Source: Arenimonas composti TR7-09 = DSM 18010
GTDB taxonomy: Bacteria; Pseudomonadota; Gammaproteobacteria; Xanthomonadales; Xanthomonadaceae
DNA length: 64,000 bases
Assembly: GCF_000426365.1 (NCBI RefSeq)
Contig: NZ_AUFF01000002.1
Span: 433,836 to 497,835, forward strand
Direction: 5' to 3'
A program made the translations under genes and the position numbers. The notes below the pieces were generated by a model, which ran no database searches, was not told the DNA's origin, and worked only from the letters and a program-made list of their open reading frames with translations. Position 1 is the stretch's first letter. The number at the start of each line of letters is the position of its first letter. Below are positions 36,555-45,418 of this stretch, piece by piece.

Positions 36555-37721
36555 ATGATGAAGCTCGTGCTGTTCCACACCAATGCCGACTACCTGATCG
36601 GCCTGCGCCTGCCGCTGATGAAATACCTGGTCCGCGAAGGCCTCGAGGTCGTCTGCTACGCGCCGAACATGAGCCCGTCGCACCTCGCGATCCTGTCCGC
36701 GAAGGGCATCCGCGGCGAGACCTACGAGATCGACTCGACCGGCATGAACCCCGTGCGCGACGTGCGCAACCTGTTCGGGATGGTCGGCATCCTGCGCCGC
36801 GAGCGCCCGGACATCGTGCTGAGCAACAACGCCAAGCCGGTGGTGTGGGGCACGATCGCGGCGTGGCTGGCGCGGGTGCCGCAGCGCTACTGCCTGGTCG
36901 GCGGCCTCGGCTACGCCTTCATCACGATCGGCGGGCAGACGCTGCGCCGGCGCTTCACCCGCTGGGCGATGAAGATGCTGTACTCGCTGGCGTTCCGCTC
37001 CGCGAGCGGGGTGATCTTCCAGAATCCCGACGACCTCGCCGAGATGGTCGAGTCCGGCATCTGCCCGGCGCGCAAGGCGCACGTCGTGAACGGTTCCGGC
37101 GTCGAGATCGACCACTACTCGCCGGTCGATCCGCCGGTGGCCGACCCGGTGTTCGTGATGGTCGGCCGGCTGATCGCCGAGAAGGGCGCGCGCGAATACC
37201 TGCAGGCCGCCGAACGGGTGAAGCAGCGCCATCCCGGCGCGCGCTTCATGCTGCTCGGCGACATCGACGACAACCCGTCGGCGCTGAAGCCCGACGAGGT
37301 CGCGCGCTTCGTCGACGCCGGCGTCGTCGAGTGGCCGGGCGCCGTGCGCGACGTTCCCGACCGCCTGCGCCAGGCCTCGGTCTTCGTGCTGCCGTCGTAC
37401 TACCGCGAAGGCGTGCCGCGCAGCGCGCTCGAGGCGATGGCGACCGCGCTGCCGGTGATCACCACCGACCTGCCGGGCTGCCGCGAGACGGTCCGCGACG
37501 GCCGCAACGGCATCCTGGTGCCGCCGCGCGACGTCGACGCGCTCGCCGCCGCGATGCTGGCGATGTGCGAGGATCCCGGGCGGCGCCAGCGCATGGGCGC
37601 CGAGAGCCGGCGCATCGCCCTCGAGCGTTTCGACGCCGAGGCGGTGAATGCCGAGATGGGGCGGATCATGGGGATCCGGCCAGGTATCGCGGCAGCGCCC
37701 GCGGCGGAGGTGGTTTCGTGA
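36555..37721 (+). CDS. Glycosyltransferase, GT4 type (PglA/CapM-like), paralogue
   Basis: The 388-residue protein starts at ATG 36555 (a second ATG follows at 36558). It shares the segments LARVPQRYCLVGGLGYAF, FQNPDDLAEM, VNGSGVEIDHYSP and TTDLPGCRETV with the glycosyltransferase at 7480, so the two are paralogues serving different modules. The donor site includes PSYYREGVPRSALEAMATAL near residue 278. It is likely to add a HexNAc to the lipid-linked acceptor. It overlaps the next gene by a GTGA junction. Confidence 0.87.
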   Translation: MMKLVLFHTNADYLIGLRLPLMKYLVREGLEVVCYAPNMSPSHLAILSAKGIRGETYEIDSTGMNPVRDVRNLFGMVGILRRERPDIVLSNNAKPVVWGTIAAWLARVPQRYCLVGGLGYAFITIGGQTLRRRFTRWAMKMLYSLAFRSASGVIFQNPDDLAEMVESGICPARKAHVVNGSGVEIDHYSPVDPPVADPVFVMVGRLIAEKGAREYLQAAERVKQRHPGARFMLLGDIDDNPSALKPDEVARFVDAGVVEWPGAVRDVPDRLRQASVFVLPSYYREGVPRSALEAMATALPVITTDLPGCRETVRDGRNGILVPPRDVDALAAAMLAMCEDPGRRQRMGAESRRIALERFDAEAVNAEMGRIMGIRPGIAAAPAAEVVS

Positions 37722-38704
37722 TCGTGGTGGTCGGAGGTTCGGGATTCGTCGGCACCCGTTTCTGCCGGCGCCTGCAGGCGGCCGGACAGGATTTCGTCAT
37801 CGTCGACAAGAATCCCAGCGCGGCGTTTCCCGACCGCGTGCGGATCGCCGACGTGCGCGACCCGGAACAGCTGCGCCAGGCGATTCCACAGGCCGAGGTG
37901 CTGGTGAACCTGGCGGCCGAACACCGCGACGACGTGCGTCCGCGCAGCCTGTACGACGAGGTCAACGTCGGCGGCGCGCGCAACCTCGTCGCGGTGGCCG
38001 CCGAGCGCGGCATCCGCCGCATCGTGTTCACCAGCTCGGTCGCGGTCTACGGTTTCGCGCCGCCGGACACCGGCGAGGACGGCCGCATCGCCCCGTTCAA
38101 CGACTACGGCCGCACCAAGTACGAAGCCGAGGGCGTGTTCGAGGCCTGGCGCGACGAGGCGCCGGAGCAGCGCAGCCTGGTGATCGTCCGCCCGACGGTG
38201 ATCTTCGGCGAACAGAACCGCGGCAACGTCTACAACCTGCTGTCGCAGATCGCCCGCGGCCGCTTCCTGATGATCGGCGACGGCCGCAACGTGAAGTCGA
38301 TGGCCTACGTCGAGAACGTCGCCGCCTTCCTGCAGCACACGCTGACGCTGCCCGACGGCCGCCACCTGTACAACTACATCGACAAGCCGGATCTCGACAT
38401 GAACACGCTCGTGTCGACGGTGCGCCGCCGGCTCGGTGCCGGCGACGGCGTCGGCCTGCGCCTGCCGCTGTTCATGGGCCTGGCCGCCGGGCACGCGCTC
38501 GACCTGGTGGCGGCGGTGACCCGGCGCAACTTCGTCGTCAGCGCGATCCGCGTGCGCAAGTTCACCGCGACCACGCAGTTCGCGTCGGCGGCGGCATCGT
38601 CCGGCTTCGTCGCGCCGGTGGGGCTGGCCGAGGCGCTCGAGCGCACGGTGCACCACGAGTTCATCGCCGATCACGGCGACCAGGTGCTGTTCTACAGTGA
38701 GTGA
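37718..38704 (+). CDS. NAD-dependent epimerase/dehydratase (extended SDR)
   Basis: The GTG start overlapping the previous stop gives 328 residues. GGSGFVGTRFCRRLQ at residue 6 is the NAD(P) site, TSSVAVYGF near 105 holds the active-site serine, and YGRTKYEAEGVFEAW near 127 is the YxxxK motif. It resembles sugar 4-reductases/epimerases such as WbpV-type enzymes, which act on 4-keto-6-deoxy-HexNAc. It would then use the product of the 4,6-dehydratase at 9806, but this is inference. It overlaps the next gene by 8 bases. Confidence 0.8.
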   Translation: MIVVVGGSGFVGTRFCRRLQAAGQDFVIVDKNPSAAFPDRVRIADVRDPEQLRQAIPQAEVLVNLAAEHRDDVRPRSLYDEVNVGGARNLVAVAAERGIRRIVFTSSVAVYGFAPPDTGEDGRIAPFNDYGRTKYEAEGVFEAWRDEAPEQRSLVIVRPTVIFGEQNRGNVYNLLSQIARGRFLMIGDGRNVKSMAYVENVAAFLQHTLTLPDGRHLYNYIDKPDLDMNTLVSTVRRRLGAGDGVGLRLPLFMGLAAGHALDLVAAVTRRNFVVSAIRVRKFTATTQFASAAASSGFVAPVGLAEALERTVHHEFIADHGDQVLFYSE

Positions 38705-40085
38705 GGCCGCCCCCGTCGCGGTGGACGTCGACGCGCTGGCGGCGATCGTCGGCGCCGACGGGGTGTCGACCGCGGATGCCGACCTTCGCCACTACGGCGA
38801 CGACTGGGCCCATCTCGCGCCGCCCGCGCCGGCGGCGATCGTATTGCCGCGCAGCGTCGACCAGGTCTCGGCACTGGTGCGCTGGGCGGAAGCCACGGGC
38901 ACCGCGCTGGTGCCCTCGGGCGGCCGCACCGGCCTGTCCGGTGGCGCGCTGGCGGCGCGCGGCGAGGTCGTGCTGTCGCTCGAGCGCATGCGCCGCATCC
39001 TCGCCGTCGATGCCGGCGAGGGCACGATCACCGTCGAGGCCGGCGTCACCACCGCGGCCGTGCAGCAGGCCGCGCACGCGCACGGCCTGCACTATCCGGT
39101 CGACTTCGGCAGCCGCGGTTCCAGCCACATCGGCGGCAACATCGCCACGAATGCCGGCGGCATCCACGTGCTGCGCCACGGCATGACCCGCGACCAGGTC
39201 CTCGGCCTGCGCGCCGTGACCGGCGGTGGCCGCGTGCTCGACTGCAACCGCGGCCTGCTGAAGAACAACACCGGCTACGACTTCCGCCACCTGTTCGCCG
39301 GGTCCGAGGGCACGCTCGGGATCATCGTCGAGGCGACGCTGCGCCTGCGGCCACCGCCGCCACCGCAGCAGGTGGCGCTGTTCGCGCTGCCGGCGCTGCA
39401 GGCGCTGATGCCGGTGTTCGCGGCGGCGCGCGACACGCTGGCGCTGGGCGCCTTCGAGTTCCTGACCGAGCCGGCCCTGCAGCACGTGCTCGCGCGCGGC
39501 GGCCGCCGGCCGTTCGCCGCAGCGGCGGCCTGCTACGTGCTCGCGGAGTTCGATGCCGACGAGCCGGCGGCGCTTCGCCTGTTCGAGGCGCTGCTGGCGC
39601 GCGGGCTCGTCGCCGACGGCGTGCTGGCGTCGTCGCAGGAGCAGGCGGCCGAGCTGTGGCGGCTGCGCGAATCGATCACCGAAAGCCTGGCGCCGCGGCG
39701 GCCGTACAAGAACGACATCGCGGTGCGGGTGGCGCGGGTGCCGGAATTCCTCGCTCGCGCCGGCGCGCTGTTCGCCGCCGAGTACCCGGACTTCGAGGTG
39801 ATCTGGTTCGGCCACATCGGCGACGGCAACCTGCACGTCAGCGTGCTGCCGCCGGTCGGTATGCCGCATCCGGACTTCGTGGCCGCCTGCGCGCGGGTGA
39901 CCGCACGCCTCGCCGACCTTCTCGGCGAATTCGGCGGCACGATCTCGGCCGAGCACGGCGTCGGCCTGCTGAAGAAGCCCTATCTGGGCTGCAGCCGCGA
40001 GCCGGCGGAAATCGAGCTGATGCGTGGGCTGAAGCGGGTGTTCGACCCGGCCGGCATCTTCAATCCCGGCAAGATCTTCGACTGA
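38697..40085 (+). CDS. FAD-linked 2-hydroxyacid dehydrogenase (GlcD/D2HGDH family)
   Basis: The 462-residue flavoprotein has an N-terminal PCMH-type FAD-binding domain (VPSGGRTGLSGGALAARGEV near residue 76, then FGSRGSSHIGGNIATNAGG). Its C-terminal substrate domain carries HIGDGNLHVSVLPP near 377 and SAEHGVGLLKKPYL near 417. These motifs mark D-2-hydroxyacid dehydrogenases, including D-lactate, glycolate and D-2-hydroxyglutarate oxidisers. GTG 38697 overlaps the epimerase by 8 bases, placing it in the polysaccharide operon. Because WbpB produces 2-hydroxyglutarate when it recycles NAD+, this enzyme could return it to 2-oxoglutarate. Substrate choice needs testing. Confidence 0.85.
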   Translation: MSEAAPVAVDVDALAAIVGADGVSTADADLRHYGDDWAHLAPPAPAAIVLPRSVDQVSALVRWAEATGTALVPSGGRTGLSGGALAARGEVVLSLERMRRILAVDAGEGTITVEAGVTTAAVQQAAHAHGLHYPVDFGSRGSSHIGGNIATNAGGIHVLRHGMTRDQVLGLRAVTGGGRVLDCNRGLLKNNTGYDFRHLFAGSEGTLGIIVEATLRLRPPPPPQQVALFALPALQALMPVFAAARDTLALGAFEFLTEPALQHVLARGGRRPFAAAAACYVLAEFDADEPAALRLFEALLARGLVADGVLASSQEQAAELWRLRESITESLAPRRPYKNDIAVRVARVPEFLARAGALFAAEYPDFEVIWFGHIGDGNLHVSVLPPVGMPHPDFVAACARVTARLADLLGEFGGTISAEHGVGLLKKPYLGCSREPAEIELMRGLKRVFDPAGIFNPGKIFD

Positions 40086-40094
40086 GCGCGCTCA
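40083..40094. other. 12-bp palindrome carrying both convergent stop codons
   Basis: TGAGCGCGCTCA is a perfect palindrome. Its left TGA is the stop of the + strand FAD enzyme, and its right TCA is the stop of the - strand beta-helix gene. Only six bases separate the two stops, so this is a very tight convergent junction. No T-run follows, so termination by this element is doubtful. Confidence 0.6.
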
Positions 40095-41396
40095 GCGGCG
40101 CTCGCTGATCCCGGCCGGCAGGCCGTTGCCGGCAGCACGCGCGACGCGCCCCCGCGGCCGGTCGATGACGACCCCGGCGAAGCGCGCCCGGGCGCTGTCG
40201 GCGACGACGACGCCGTCGCCGCCGGGCTCGACGATCTCGACGTCCTCGACCACGCCTTCGGCATGGCGCAGGCGCAGGCCGGCGCCTTCCGGGGCGCTGA
40301 TGCGCGCGCGCCGGACCACGAGGCCGCGGATCGGCGCGTCGGCATCGTGCCCGGCGATGTCGAAGGCATGGCTGCCGGCGCGTTCCGACACCACGTCCTC
40401 GAACACGATGTCCTCCACCGGGCCGCCGCGGGTCGACACCACGCGGAAGGTGCCGGCGCCGATCGAACGGCAGCGCCGGAACACGATCCGCGACGATTCC
40501 TGGCACAGCACCGTATTGCTGTTGCCGCAGTCGACCGCCTCGCAGTCCTCCCAGAGGGTGTCGCGGGTCTGGCGGTCCGGATCGACCTGCGACCAGTCAC
40601 GGCCGTTCGCGTACGGATAGGTGCCGGCGTCGGGCGCCGCGCGCCAGGGTGCGTCGCCGCGGCAGTAGAAGACGCCGCGCACGCTGCGGCCGCGGATGCC
40701 GACCGCGCGCACGCGCTGGATCCGGTTGCCGCTGCCGCCCTTGACCTGCAGCACGATCGAATGGGTGCCGTCGTCGCCGTCGCCGTCGCGGAAGTCCGAA
40801 TCGGCCACCGTGCAGTCGTGGCAATGGAACAGCAGCATGCCGATCGCGCCGCGGCTGCCGACACCCTCGAGTTCGCTGGCGTGGCAGTCGCGGCAGTTGT
40901 GCAGGTTGAAATAGGTGCCGGTGCGGCCGTATTTGCCGATCCGAACCAGGCTCGACGCCGCCACCCAGTCCAGCCGCGGCCCGCGCGGGGCAGGGAAGGC
41001 GCCGTGCTCGCGCAGGCTGAAATCGTGCAGATGGACGTTGCGCACGCGCGGCGTGCCGCCGGCGACACCCGGATCACCGTCGACCAGCCAGCGGCCGTCG
41101 CCGGTGAAGCTGCAGCCGCGGCCGTCGATCTCGACGTCGGACGTGGCGATGCGCTTGTCGCGCTGCATCGCGTAGATCGCGTCCGGCCGGCAGCGGATCA
41201 CACCACCGCCGGCGGCGTGCAGTTCGGCGAGCAGGGCGTCGAAGGCATCGTCATCGCGGGCGACGCCGTCGCCGGTCGCGCCGAAGTCCTCGGGCAGGAA
41301 CAGGCGCTCGCCGGGCAGCTGGCGGCGCGAGGCGGTGGCCGCAGCCGGCACGAGCAGGCTCAGGGTCAGCGTCCGCAGGAAGTCGCGTCGTTGCAT
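40092..41396 (-). CDS. Tat-exported right-handed beta-helix protein
   Basis: This 434-residue protein begins MQRRDFLRTLTLSLLVPAA, a twin-arginine-like signal (RRDFL). Next comes FLPEDFGATGDGVARDDDAF, the opening of pectate-lyase-superfamily/GH28-like beta-helices, and then repeated short strands of right-handed parallel beta-helix type (RIVFRRCRSIGAGTFRVVS near residue 303). It is probably periplasmic or secreted and may bind or cleave an acidic polysaccharide. It lies tail-to-tail with the end of the polysaccharide locus, and such depolymerases often sit next to the polymer they act on. The catalytic residues cannot be assigned. Confidence 0.72.
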   Translation of the reverse strand: MQRRDFLRTLTLSLLVPAAATASRRQLPGERLFLPEDFGATGDGVARDDDAFDALLAELHAAGGGVIRCRPDAIYAMQRDKRIATSDVEIDGRGCSFTGDGRWLVDGDPGVAGGTPRVRNVHLHDFSLREHGAFPAPRGPRLDWVAASSLVRIGKYGRTGTYFNLHNCRDCHASELEGVGSRGAIGMLLFHCHDCTVADSDFRDGDGDDGTHSIVLQVKGGSGNRIQRVRAVGIRGRSVRGVFYCRGDAPWRAAPDAGTYPYANGRDWSQVDPDRQTRDTLWEDCEAVDCGNSNTVLCQESSRIVFRRCRSIGAGTFRVVSTRGGPVEDIVFEDVVSERAGSHAFDIAGHDADAPIRGLVVRRARISAPEGAGLRLRHAEGVVEDVEIVEPGGDGVVVADSARARFAGVVIDRPRGRVARAAGNGLPAGISERR

Positions 41397-41456
41397 CGCC
41401 GGATCATGCGGGCGGCGGCGTGCAGGGCACGTGCCGGCAGCGGCGCGGTCGCGCCG

Positions 41457-42440
41457 TCAGAGGTCCTGCTCGTAGCGGATGTACGGCATGCGGTTCTCGC
41501 TGCCGTCGTCGTCGCTGCGCGGGACGAAGGGGTTCGGGCCGTTGCTGATCACGTTCTCGGCGCCGACGCTCAGGCGCGCGCGCCACGGCGCCCGCCAGGT
41601 CAGGCCCAGGCCGATGTTGCTGTAGCGCACGCTGCTGCCGGGGATCTCGACGACGCGGCCGATGATCTCGCCGCCGAAGTCGCCGACGCCGCCACCGACG
41701 GTCAGGGTGCCGGTGTTCCACTGCGGCGGCACGCCCCCGGGCAGCTGGTTGGCCGGCACGATGCGGGCGCGGGCGAGGGTGCCGCCGATGCTGACCCAGC
41801 CGGATTCGCCGACCTTCATCTCGCCGAGCAGGCCGATGTCTTCCTGCTCGATGCGGGCACCGGCGAGGGCGAGGCCGAGCGCGCTGAAGCTCGGGCCGTC
41901 GTCGCCGGGTATCGGCGCCGGGCCGACGTCGAAGGTGTTCAGGCCGAGCGTGGCCGACAGCGCGCCGCGGTCGCCTTCCAGCGCGACTTCGGCACGGGCG
42001 CCGGGCTGCGCCAGCGACAGCGGGCCGTTCTGCGGGCCGAGGCTCGCGACCAGGCAGTGTTCGGCCAGCGCACCGAAGCTGCGCGAGACCGCGCTGCCGT
42101 TGCAGAGCAGGCCGATCGTCGGATTCGTTTCCAGCGCCAGCGAGGCACTGGCGCGGCGGCCGCCGTTCAGCGGCATCGCGACGCCGGCGCCGATCGACGG
42201 CGCGGCGTTGCGGCGGCCGATGATGCGGTCGAGCGACGAGCGCGCGTCGGTGGACGGACCGGACTCGATCAGCAGGAAGGCTTCGACCTGGTTGTTGCGG
42301 ATGATCGGCAGCGCCGTCGTCTCGCCGTCGTCCTGCTGCTGGCCGATGACCAGCGGCGCCGGCGCCTGCGCATGCACCTGCGCGCCGGACGCCGCGAGGG
42401 CGACCAGAACAGCGGCGGTGAGGCTGCGCAGCGGGGACAT
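41457..42440 (-). CDS. Exported beta-rich protein of unknown function
   Basis: This 327-residue protein is not recognised. A signal peptide (LTAAVLVALAASGAQVHAQA) is followed by a short low-complexity linker and about twelve alternating hydrophobic/polar strands, such as SSVRYSNIGLGLTWRAPWRARLS near the C-terminus. It ends MPYIRYEQDL. The strand pattern and terminal aromatic/hydrophobic residue suggest an outer-membrane beta-barrel, though the final residue is Leu. ATG 42440 is chosen because the signal peptide starts there; the frame remains open upstream only through hslO. It has its own putative promoter. Confidence 0.6.
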   Translation of the reverse strand: MSPLRSLTAAVLVALAASGAQVHAQAPAPLVIGQQQDDGETTALPIIRNNQVEAFLLIESGPSTDARSSLDRIIGRRNAAPSIGAGVAMPLNGGRRASASLALETNPTIGLLCNGSAVSRSFGALAEHCLVASLGPQNGPLSLAQPGARAEVALEGDRGALSATLGLNTFDVGPAPIPGDDGPSFSALGLALAGARIEQEDIGLLGEMKVGESGWVSIGGTLARARIVPANQLPGGVPPQWNTGTLTVGGGVGDFGGEIIGRVVEIPGSSVRYSNIGLGLTWRAPWRARLSVGAENVISNGPNPFVPRSDDDGSENRMPYIRYEQDL

Positions 42441-42490
42441 GGCGGCGGGTGGATCTCCGTTCTTGGGCCGTCGTTGGAACCTGGACCGGG

Positions 42491-42508
42491 CCGGAAGTTC
42501 CCTTCCGG
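42491..42508. other. Inverted repeat in the 5' leader of the exported protein gene
   Basis: CCGGAAG-TTCC-CTTCCGG forms a 7-bp stem with a 4-base loop. It lies downstream of the predicted - strand promoter and about 50 bases before the ATG at 42440. It lacks a T-run, so it is more likely a leader hairpin than a terminator for hslO. Confidence 0.4.
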
Positions 42509-42526
42509 GCTGGCCGATTTTACAGG

Positions 42527-42554
42527 AATTTAACCCTTTCTGCCCGCTTGTAAA
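42527..42554 (-). promoter_or_regulatory. Putative promoter for the exported beta-rich protein
   Basis: On the - strand TTTACA (42554-42549) and TAAATT (42532-42527) are separated by 16 bases. The stretch is conspicuously A/T-rich against its surroundings. It lies just beyond the hslO stop, so the gene is probably not co-transcribed with hslO. Confidence 0.4.
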
Positions 42555-42559
42555 GCGCC

Positions 42560-43465
42560 CTACTGCAAGGTCCCGCTGCCCGGGGCCGTGGGGCCCTGCC
42601 GGAACAGCGCCTCGACCTGGTCGGCCCCGAACCGGTAGCCCTGGCCGCAGAAGTCGCAGTGCACCTCGACCTGGTCGCCGGCCAGGGCCGCGCGGACCTC
42701 CTCCTCGCCGAGGCTGCGCAGCATGTCCGCCACCCGCTCCCGCGAGCAGGAGCAGGCGAAGGCCAGCGACCGGCGCTCGAGGACCTTGACACCCTCGTCG
42801 TGAAAAAGGCGCCACAGCAGGGTCTCGGCCGGGGTGTCGGCCAGCTCCCGGGCGCCGAGGGTGGCGAATAGCGCCTCGCAGCGGTTCCAGCCGTCGGCGT
42901 CGCCATGGCCGCCGGGCAGCTGCTGCAGCAGCAGGCCGGCGACGCGCTCGCCGGCGGGGGCCAGCAGCAGCCGGGTCGGCAGTTGTTCGGACTGGCGGAA
43001 ATAGCCCTCGAAGGCCTCGGCGAGGCTGTCTGCGTCCAGCCCGACCAGCCCCTGGTAACGGGTGGGGTCGGTGCTGCCCGGCGGATTGCTCTCGATGGTG
43101 ATCGCCAGTAGCGAGCCCTCGCCGAAGGCGCGCGGGGTCAGCGGCTCCGGCAGCGGTTCCTCGTAATGGGCGATGCCGCGCAGGGTGCCGGCGGCGGTGC
43201 ATTCGGCGAACAGCGTGCGCAGGGCGCCGGTGCCGCGCAGCTGCACGCTGAGCCGGCCGTCGACCTTCACGTGGCCGGCGAACAGCCCGGCGGCGGCGCA
43301 GGTTTCGCCGAGGCGGTCGGCGACGGCGGCCGGGTAGCCGCGGCGGCCGGCGATCTGGTGCCAGGTCGCGTCCAGGTGCACGAGCACGCCGCGTACGCCG
43401 GGGCGTTCGAGCAGGAAGCGGGTGAGGGTGTCGGCGTCGGGATGGGGCGGGGTCATTGGCGGCAT
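42560..43465 (-). CDS. hslO: Hsp33 redox-regulated chaperone
   Basis: The 301-residue protein matches Hsp33, a cytosolic holdase activated by disulfide formation under oxidative stress. An N-terminal beta/alpha domain (GHVKVDGRLSVQLRGTGALR near residue 64, then VGLDADSLAEAFEGYFRQSEQ) precedes the C-terminal zinc module with CxC (ACSCSRERV near 236) and CxxC (HCDFCGQGYRF near 269). All four zinc cysteines are present. The ATGs at 43465 and 43456 are both possible; neither has a clear ribosome-binding site. Confidence 0.95.
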   Translation of the reverse strand: MPPMTPPHPDADTLTRFLLERPGVRGVLVHLDATWHQIAGRRGYPAAVADRLGETCAAAGLFAGHVKVDGRLSVQLRGTGALRTLFAECTAAGTLRGIAHYEEPLPEPLTPRAFGEGSLLAITIESNPPGSTDPTRYQGLVGLDADSLAEAFEGYFRQSEQLPTRLLLAPAGERVAGLLLQQLPGGHGDADGWNRCEALFATLGARELADTPAETLLWRLFHDEGVKVLERRSLAFACSCSRERVADMLRSLGEEEVRAALAGDQVEVHCDFCGQGYRFGADQVEALFRQGPTAPGSGTLQ

Positions 43466-43524
43466 TTTAGCGCGGGGACGGGTGAAGCCCGGGTTCGGCG
43501 CGACGGTTTCCCGCTTCGATGGGT

Positions 43525-43622
43525 CGAGTTCGTAGTTCGTACGAGGTAGTAGTTAGGAGAGCGAGTGGAGTGGGGCGCCGCTCTGCTTTACTACCTACTA
43601 CCTCGTACGAACTACGAACTCG
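43525..43622. repeat. Heptamer inverted repeat H1 upstream of mtgA
   Basis: A perfect 27-bp inverted repeat (43526-43552 with 43595-43621, extended by one C-G pair) flanks a 42-base loop. Each arm is a run of heptamers: TTCGTAG, TTCGTAC, GAGGTAG and relatives. The right arm ends only four bases before the mtgA TTG start. A near-copy, H2, lies just after mtgA. Confidence 0.9.
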
Positions 43623-43625
43623 GCC

Positions 43626-44333
43626 TTGAAAGCGAGAAAGCGCTCCCGCTGGAAGAAGCTGCTCTGGCTGCCGGTCTGGCTCGCCGCGTTCAGCGTCCTG
43701 CAGGTGCTGGCGCTGCGCTGGATCGATCCGCCGACGAGCAGCTTCATGCTGATCCGCCAGGTCGATGCCTGGCGCGCCGGCGAGGAGGGCTTCGCGCTGC
43801 GCCAGCAGTGGCGTGACCTCGAGGCGATCTCGCCGCACCTGCCGATCTCGGTGGTCGCCGCCGAGGACCAGAAGTTCCCGCAGCACCACGGCTTCGACCT
43901 CGACGCGATGCGTGCCGCCCACGCCGGCAATGCCCGCGGCGGACGGATCCGCGGTGCCAGCACGATCACCCAGCAGGTCGCCAAGAACCTGTTCCTGTGG
44001 AGCGGCGGCGGTTATGTGCGCAAGGGCATCGAGGCCTGGTACACGCTGCTGATCGAACTGCTGTGGCCGAAGCAGCGCATCCTCGAGGTCTACGTGAACA
44101 TCGCCGAATTCGGCGACGGCGTGTACGGCGCCGAGGCGGCGGCGCAGGCCTTCTTCCGCAAGCCGGCCAGCGCGTTGACCGCCGCCGAGGCCGCGCGCCT
44201 GGCGGCCGTGCTGCCGGCACCGCGGCGCTGGAGCGCCGCGAACCCCGGGCCTTATGTGCAGCGGCGGGCGGCGTGGATCCAGCGGCAGGTGCGGCAGCTC
44301 GGCGGGCCGGCCTATCTGGAAGGCAGTTCGTAG
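43626..44333 (+). CDS. mtgA: Monofunctional peptidoglycan glycosyltransferase
   Basis: The 235-residue GT51 enzyme polymerises lipid II into glycan strands at the periplasmic face. An N-terminal basic stretch and a membrane anchor (about residues 11-30) precede the catalytic domain. [14 protein letters not shown] near residue 78 holds the catalytic glutamate, [16 protein letters not shown] near 108 and [13 protein letters not shown] near 146. The TTG start has no clear ribosome-binding site, and its upstream region is occupied by repeat H1. The stop lies inside repeat H2, so the last residues (GSS) may be repeat-derived. The gene is bracketed by the two copies. Confidence 0.93.
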   Translation: MKARKRSRWKKLLWLPVWLAAFSVLQVLALRWIDPPTSSFMLIRQVDAWRAGEEGFALRQQWRDLEAISPHLPISVVAAEDQKFPQHHGFDLDAMRAAHAGNARGGRIRGASTITQQVAKNLFLWSGGGYVRKGIEAWYTLLIELLWPKQRILEVYVNIAEFGDGVYGAEAAAQAFFRKPASALTAAEAARLAAVLPAPRRWSAANPGPYVQRRAAWIQRQVRQLGGPAYLEGSS

Positions 44334-44406
44334 TTCGTACGAGCTACGAGGTAGGGGAAGATAGGGGCACGCTCCACTGGCTCGTACCTCGTACGAACTA
44401 CGAACT
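44325..44406. repeat. Heptamer inverted repeat H2 between mtgA and the GT2 gene
   Basis: A 19-bp perfect inverted repeat (44325-44343 with 44388-44406) continues after one mismatch for six more pairs (to 44350/44381). The outer sequence is nearly the same as in H1 (AGTTCGTAGTTCGTACGAG). The mtgA TAG stop is one of its heptamer boundaries. Confidence 0.9.
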
Positions 44407-44421
44407 CAGGAAGGGAAGAGA

Positions 44422-45396
44422 GTGAATCCGCGCCAGTCCCTCACCATCGTGGTGGCCGCTTACGACGAAGCCGCGTCGCTGCCGCTGCTGCACCCGCGGC
44501 TGCAGGCGGCGCTCGACGCGATGCCGGATGTCGACGGGCGGGTGCTCTACGTCGACGACGGCAGCCGCGACGGCACCTGGGAGGTGATGCGCGGCCTCGC
44601 CGCTGCCGATCCGCGGGTGTCGCTGCTGCGGCTGGCACGCAATTTCGGCAAGGAACTGGCGCTCACGGCCGGTCTCGACCGGGTGGAAAGCGATGCGGCG
44701 GTGGTGATCGACGCCGACGGCCAGGAGCCGCCGGAGCTGATCCCGCAGATGGTCGCGCGCTGGCGCGAGGGTTACGACGTCGTCTATGGCCGCCGCAGCC
44801 TTCGCCGTGGCGAGGGCTGGTTCAAGCGCTTCACCTCGGCGGCCTTCTACCGGGTGATGGAGAAGCTGTCGCCGACGCCGATCCCGCGCGACACCGGCGA
44901 CTTCCGCCTGATCGCGCGGCCGGTGCTCGATGCGCTGCGCGGCGTGCGCGAGCGGCAGCGTTTCATGAAGGGCCTGTTCGCCTGGGTCGGCTTCCGCCAG
45001 ATCGCTTTCGACTACGAGGCCGGCGCGCGCCTCGCCGGCCGCAGCAAGTTCGATTTCTGGCGGCTGTGGAACCTGGCGATCGAGGGCATCACCAGCTTCT
45101 CGACGGTGCCGCTGCGGGTGGCGACCTATGTCGGCGTGCTGACCGCGCTGCTGGCCTTCATCTGGGGCGTCACGATCATCGTGCGCACCCTGGCCTGGGG
45201 CAATCCGGTGCAGGGCTGGGCGTCGACGATGACGGTGATCCTGTTCCTCGGCGGCGTGCAGCTGATGGCGCTCGGGGTGATCGGCGAATACCTCGGCAGG
45301 CTGTATCTCGAGGCGAAGCAGCGGCCGCTGTATCTCGTGGCCGACGCGGTGCCGGCGGCCGCCGACCCTCCCGGCGACCCGCCCGCGGGACTATGA
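44422..45396 (+). CDS. Glycosyltransferase family 2 (DPMS/GtrB/ArnC-like)
   Basis: The GTG at 44422 follows a purine-rich AGGAAGGGAAGAGA and gives 324 residues. The GT-A domain carries VVAAYDEAASLP near residue 10, VLYVDDGSRDGTWEV near 40 and IDADGQEPPELI near 95. Two C-terminal transmembrane helices (about residues 232-255 and 270-292) follow, as in GtrB/ArnC enzymes that make undecaprenyl-phosphate sugars. It would feed a periplasmic glycosylation of LPS, polymer or protein. No GtrA or GT-C partner is adjacent, so its target is unknown. Confidence 0.88.
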   Translation: MNPRQSLTIVVAAYDEAASLPLLHPRLQAALDAMPDVDGRVLYVDDGSRDGTWEVMRGLAAADPRVSLLRLARNFGKELALTAGLDRVESDAAVVIDADGQEPPELIPQMVARWREGYDVVYGRRSLRRGEGWFKRFTSAAFYRVMEKLSPTPIPRDTGDFRLIARPVLDALRGVRERQRFMKGLFAWVGFRQIAFDYEAGARLAGRSKFDFWRLWNLAIEGITSFSTVPLRVATYVGVLTALLAFIWGVTIIVRTLAWGNPVQGWASTMTVILFLGGVQLMALGVIGEYLGRLYLEAKQRPLYLVADAVPAAADPPGDPPAGL

Positions 45397-45418
45397 TCGA
45401 CCCAGGTCGACGGAGGGC

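Noticed and set aside
42491..42508. Inverted repeat as a terminator for hslO
   Set aside because: It lies beyond a plausible new promoter and lacks a T-run.
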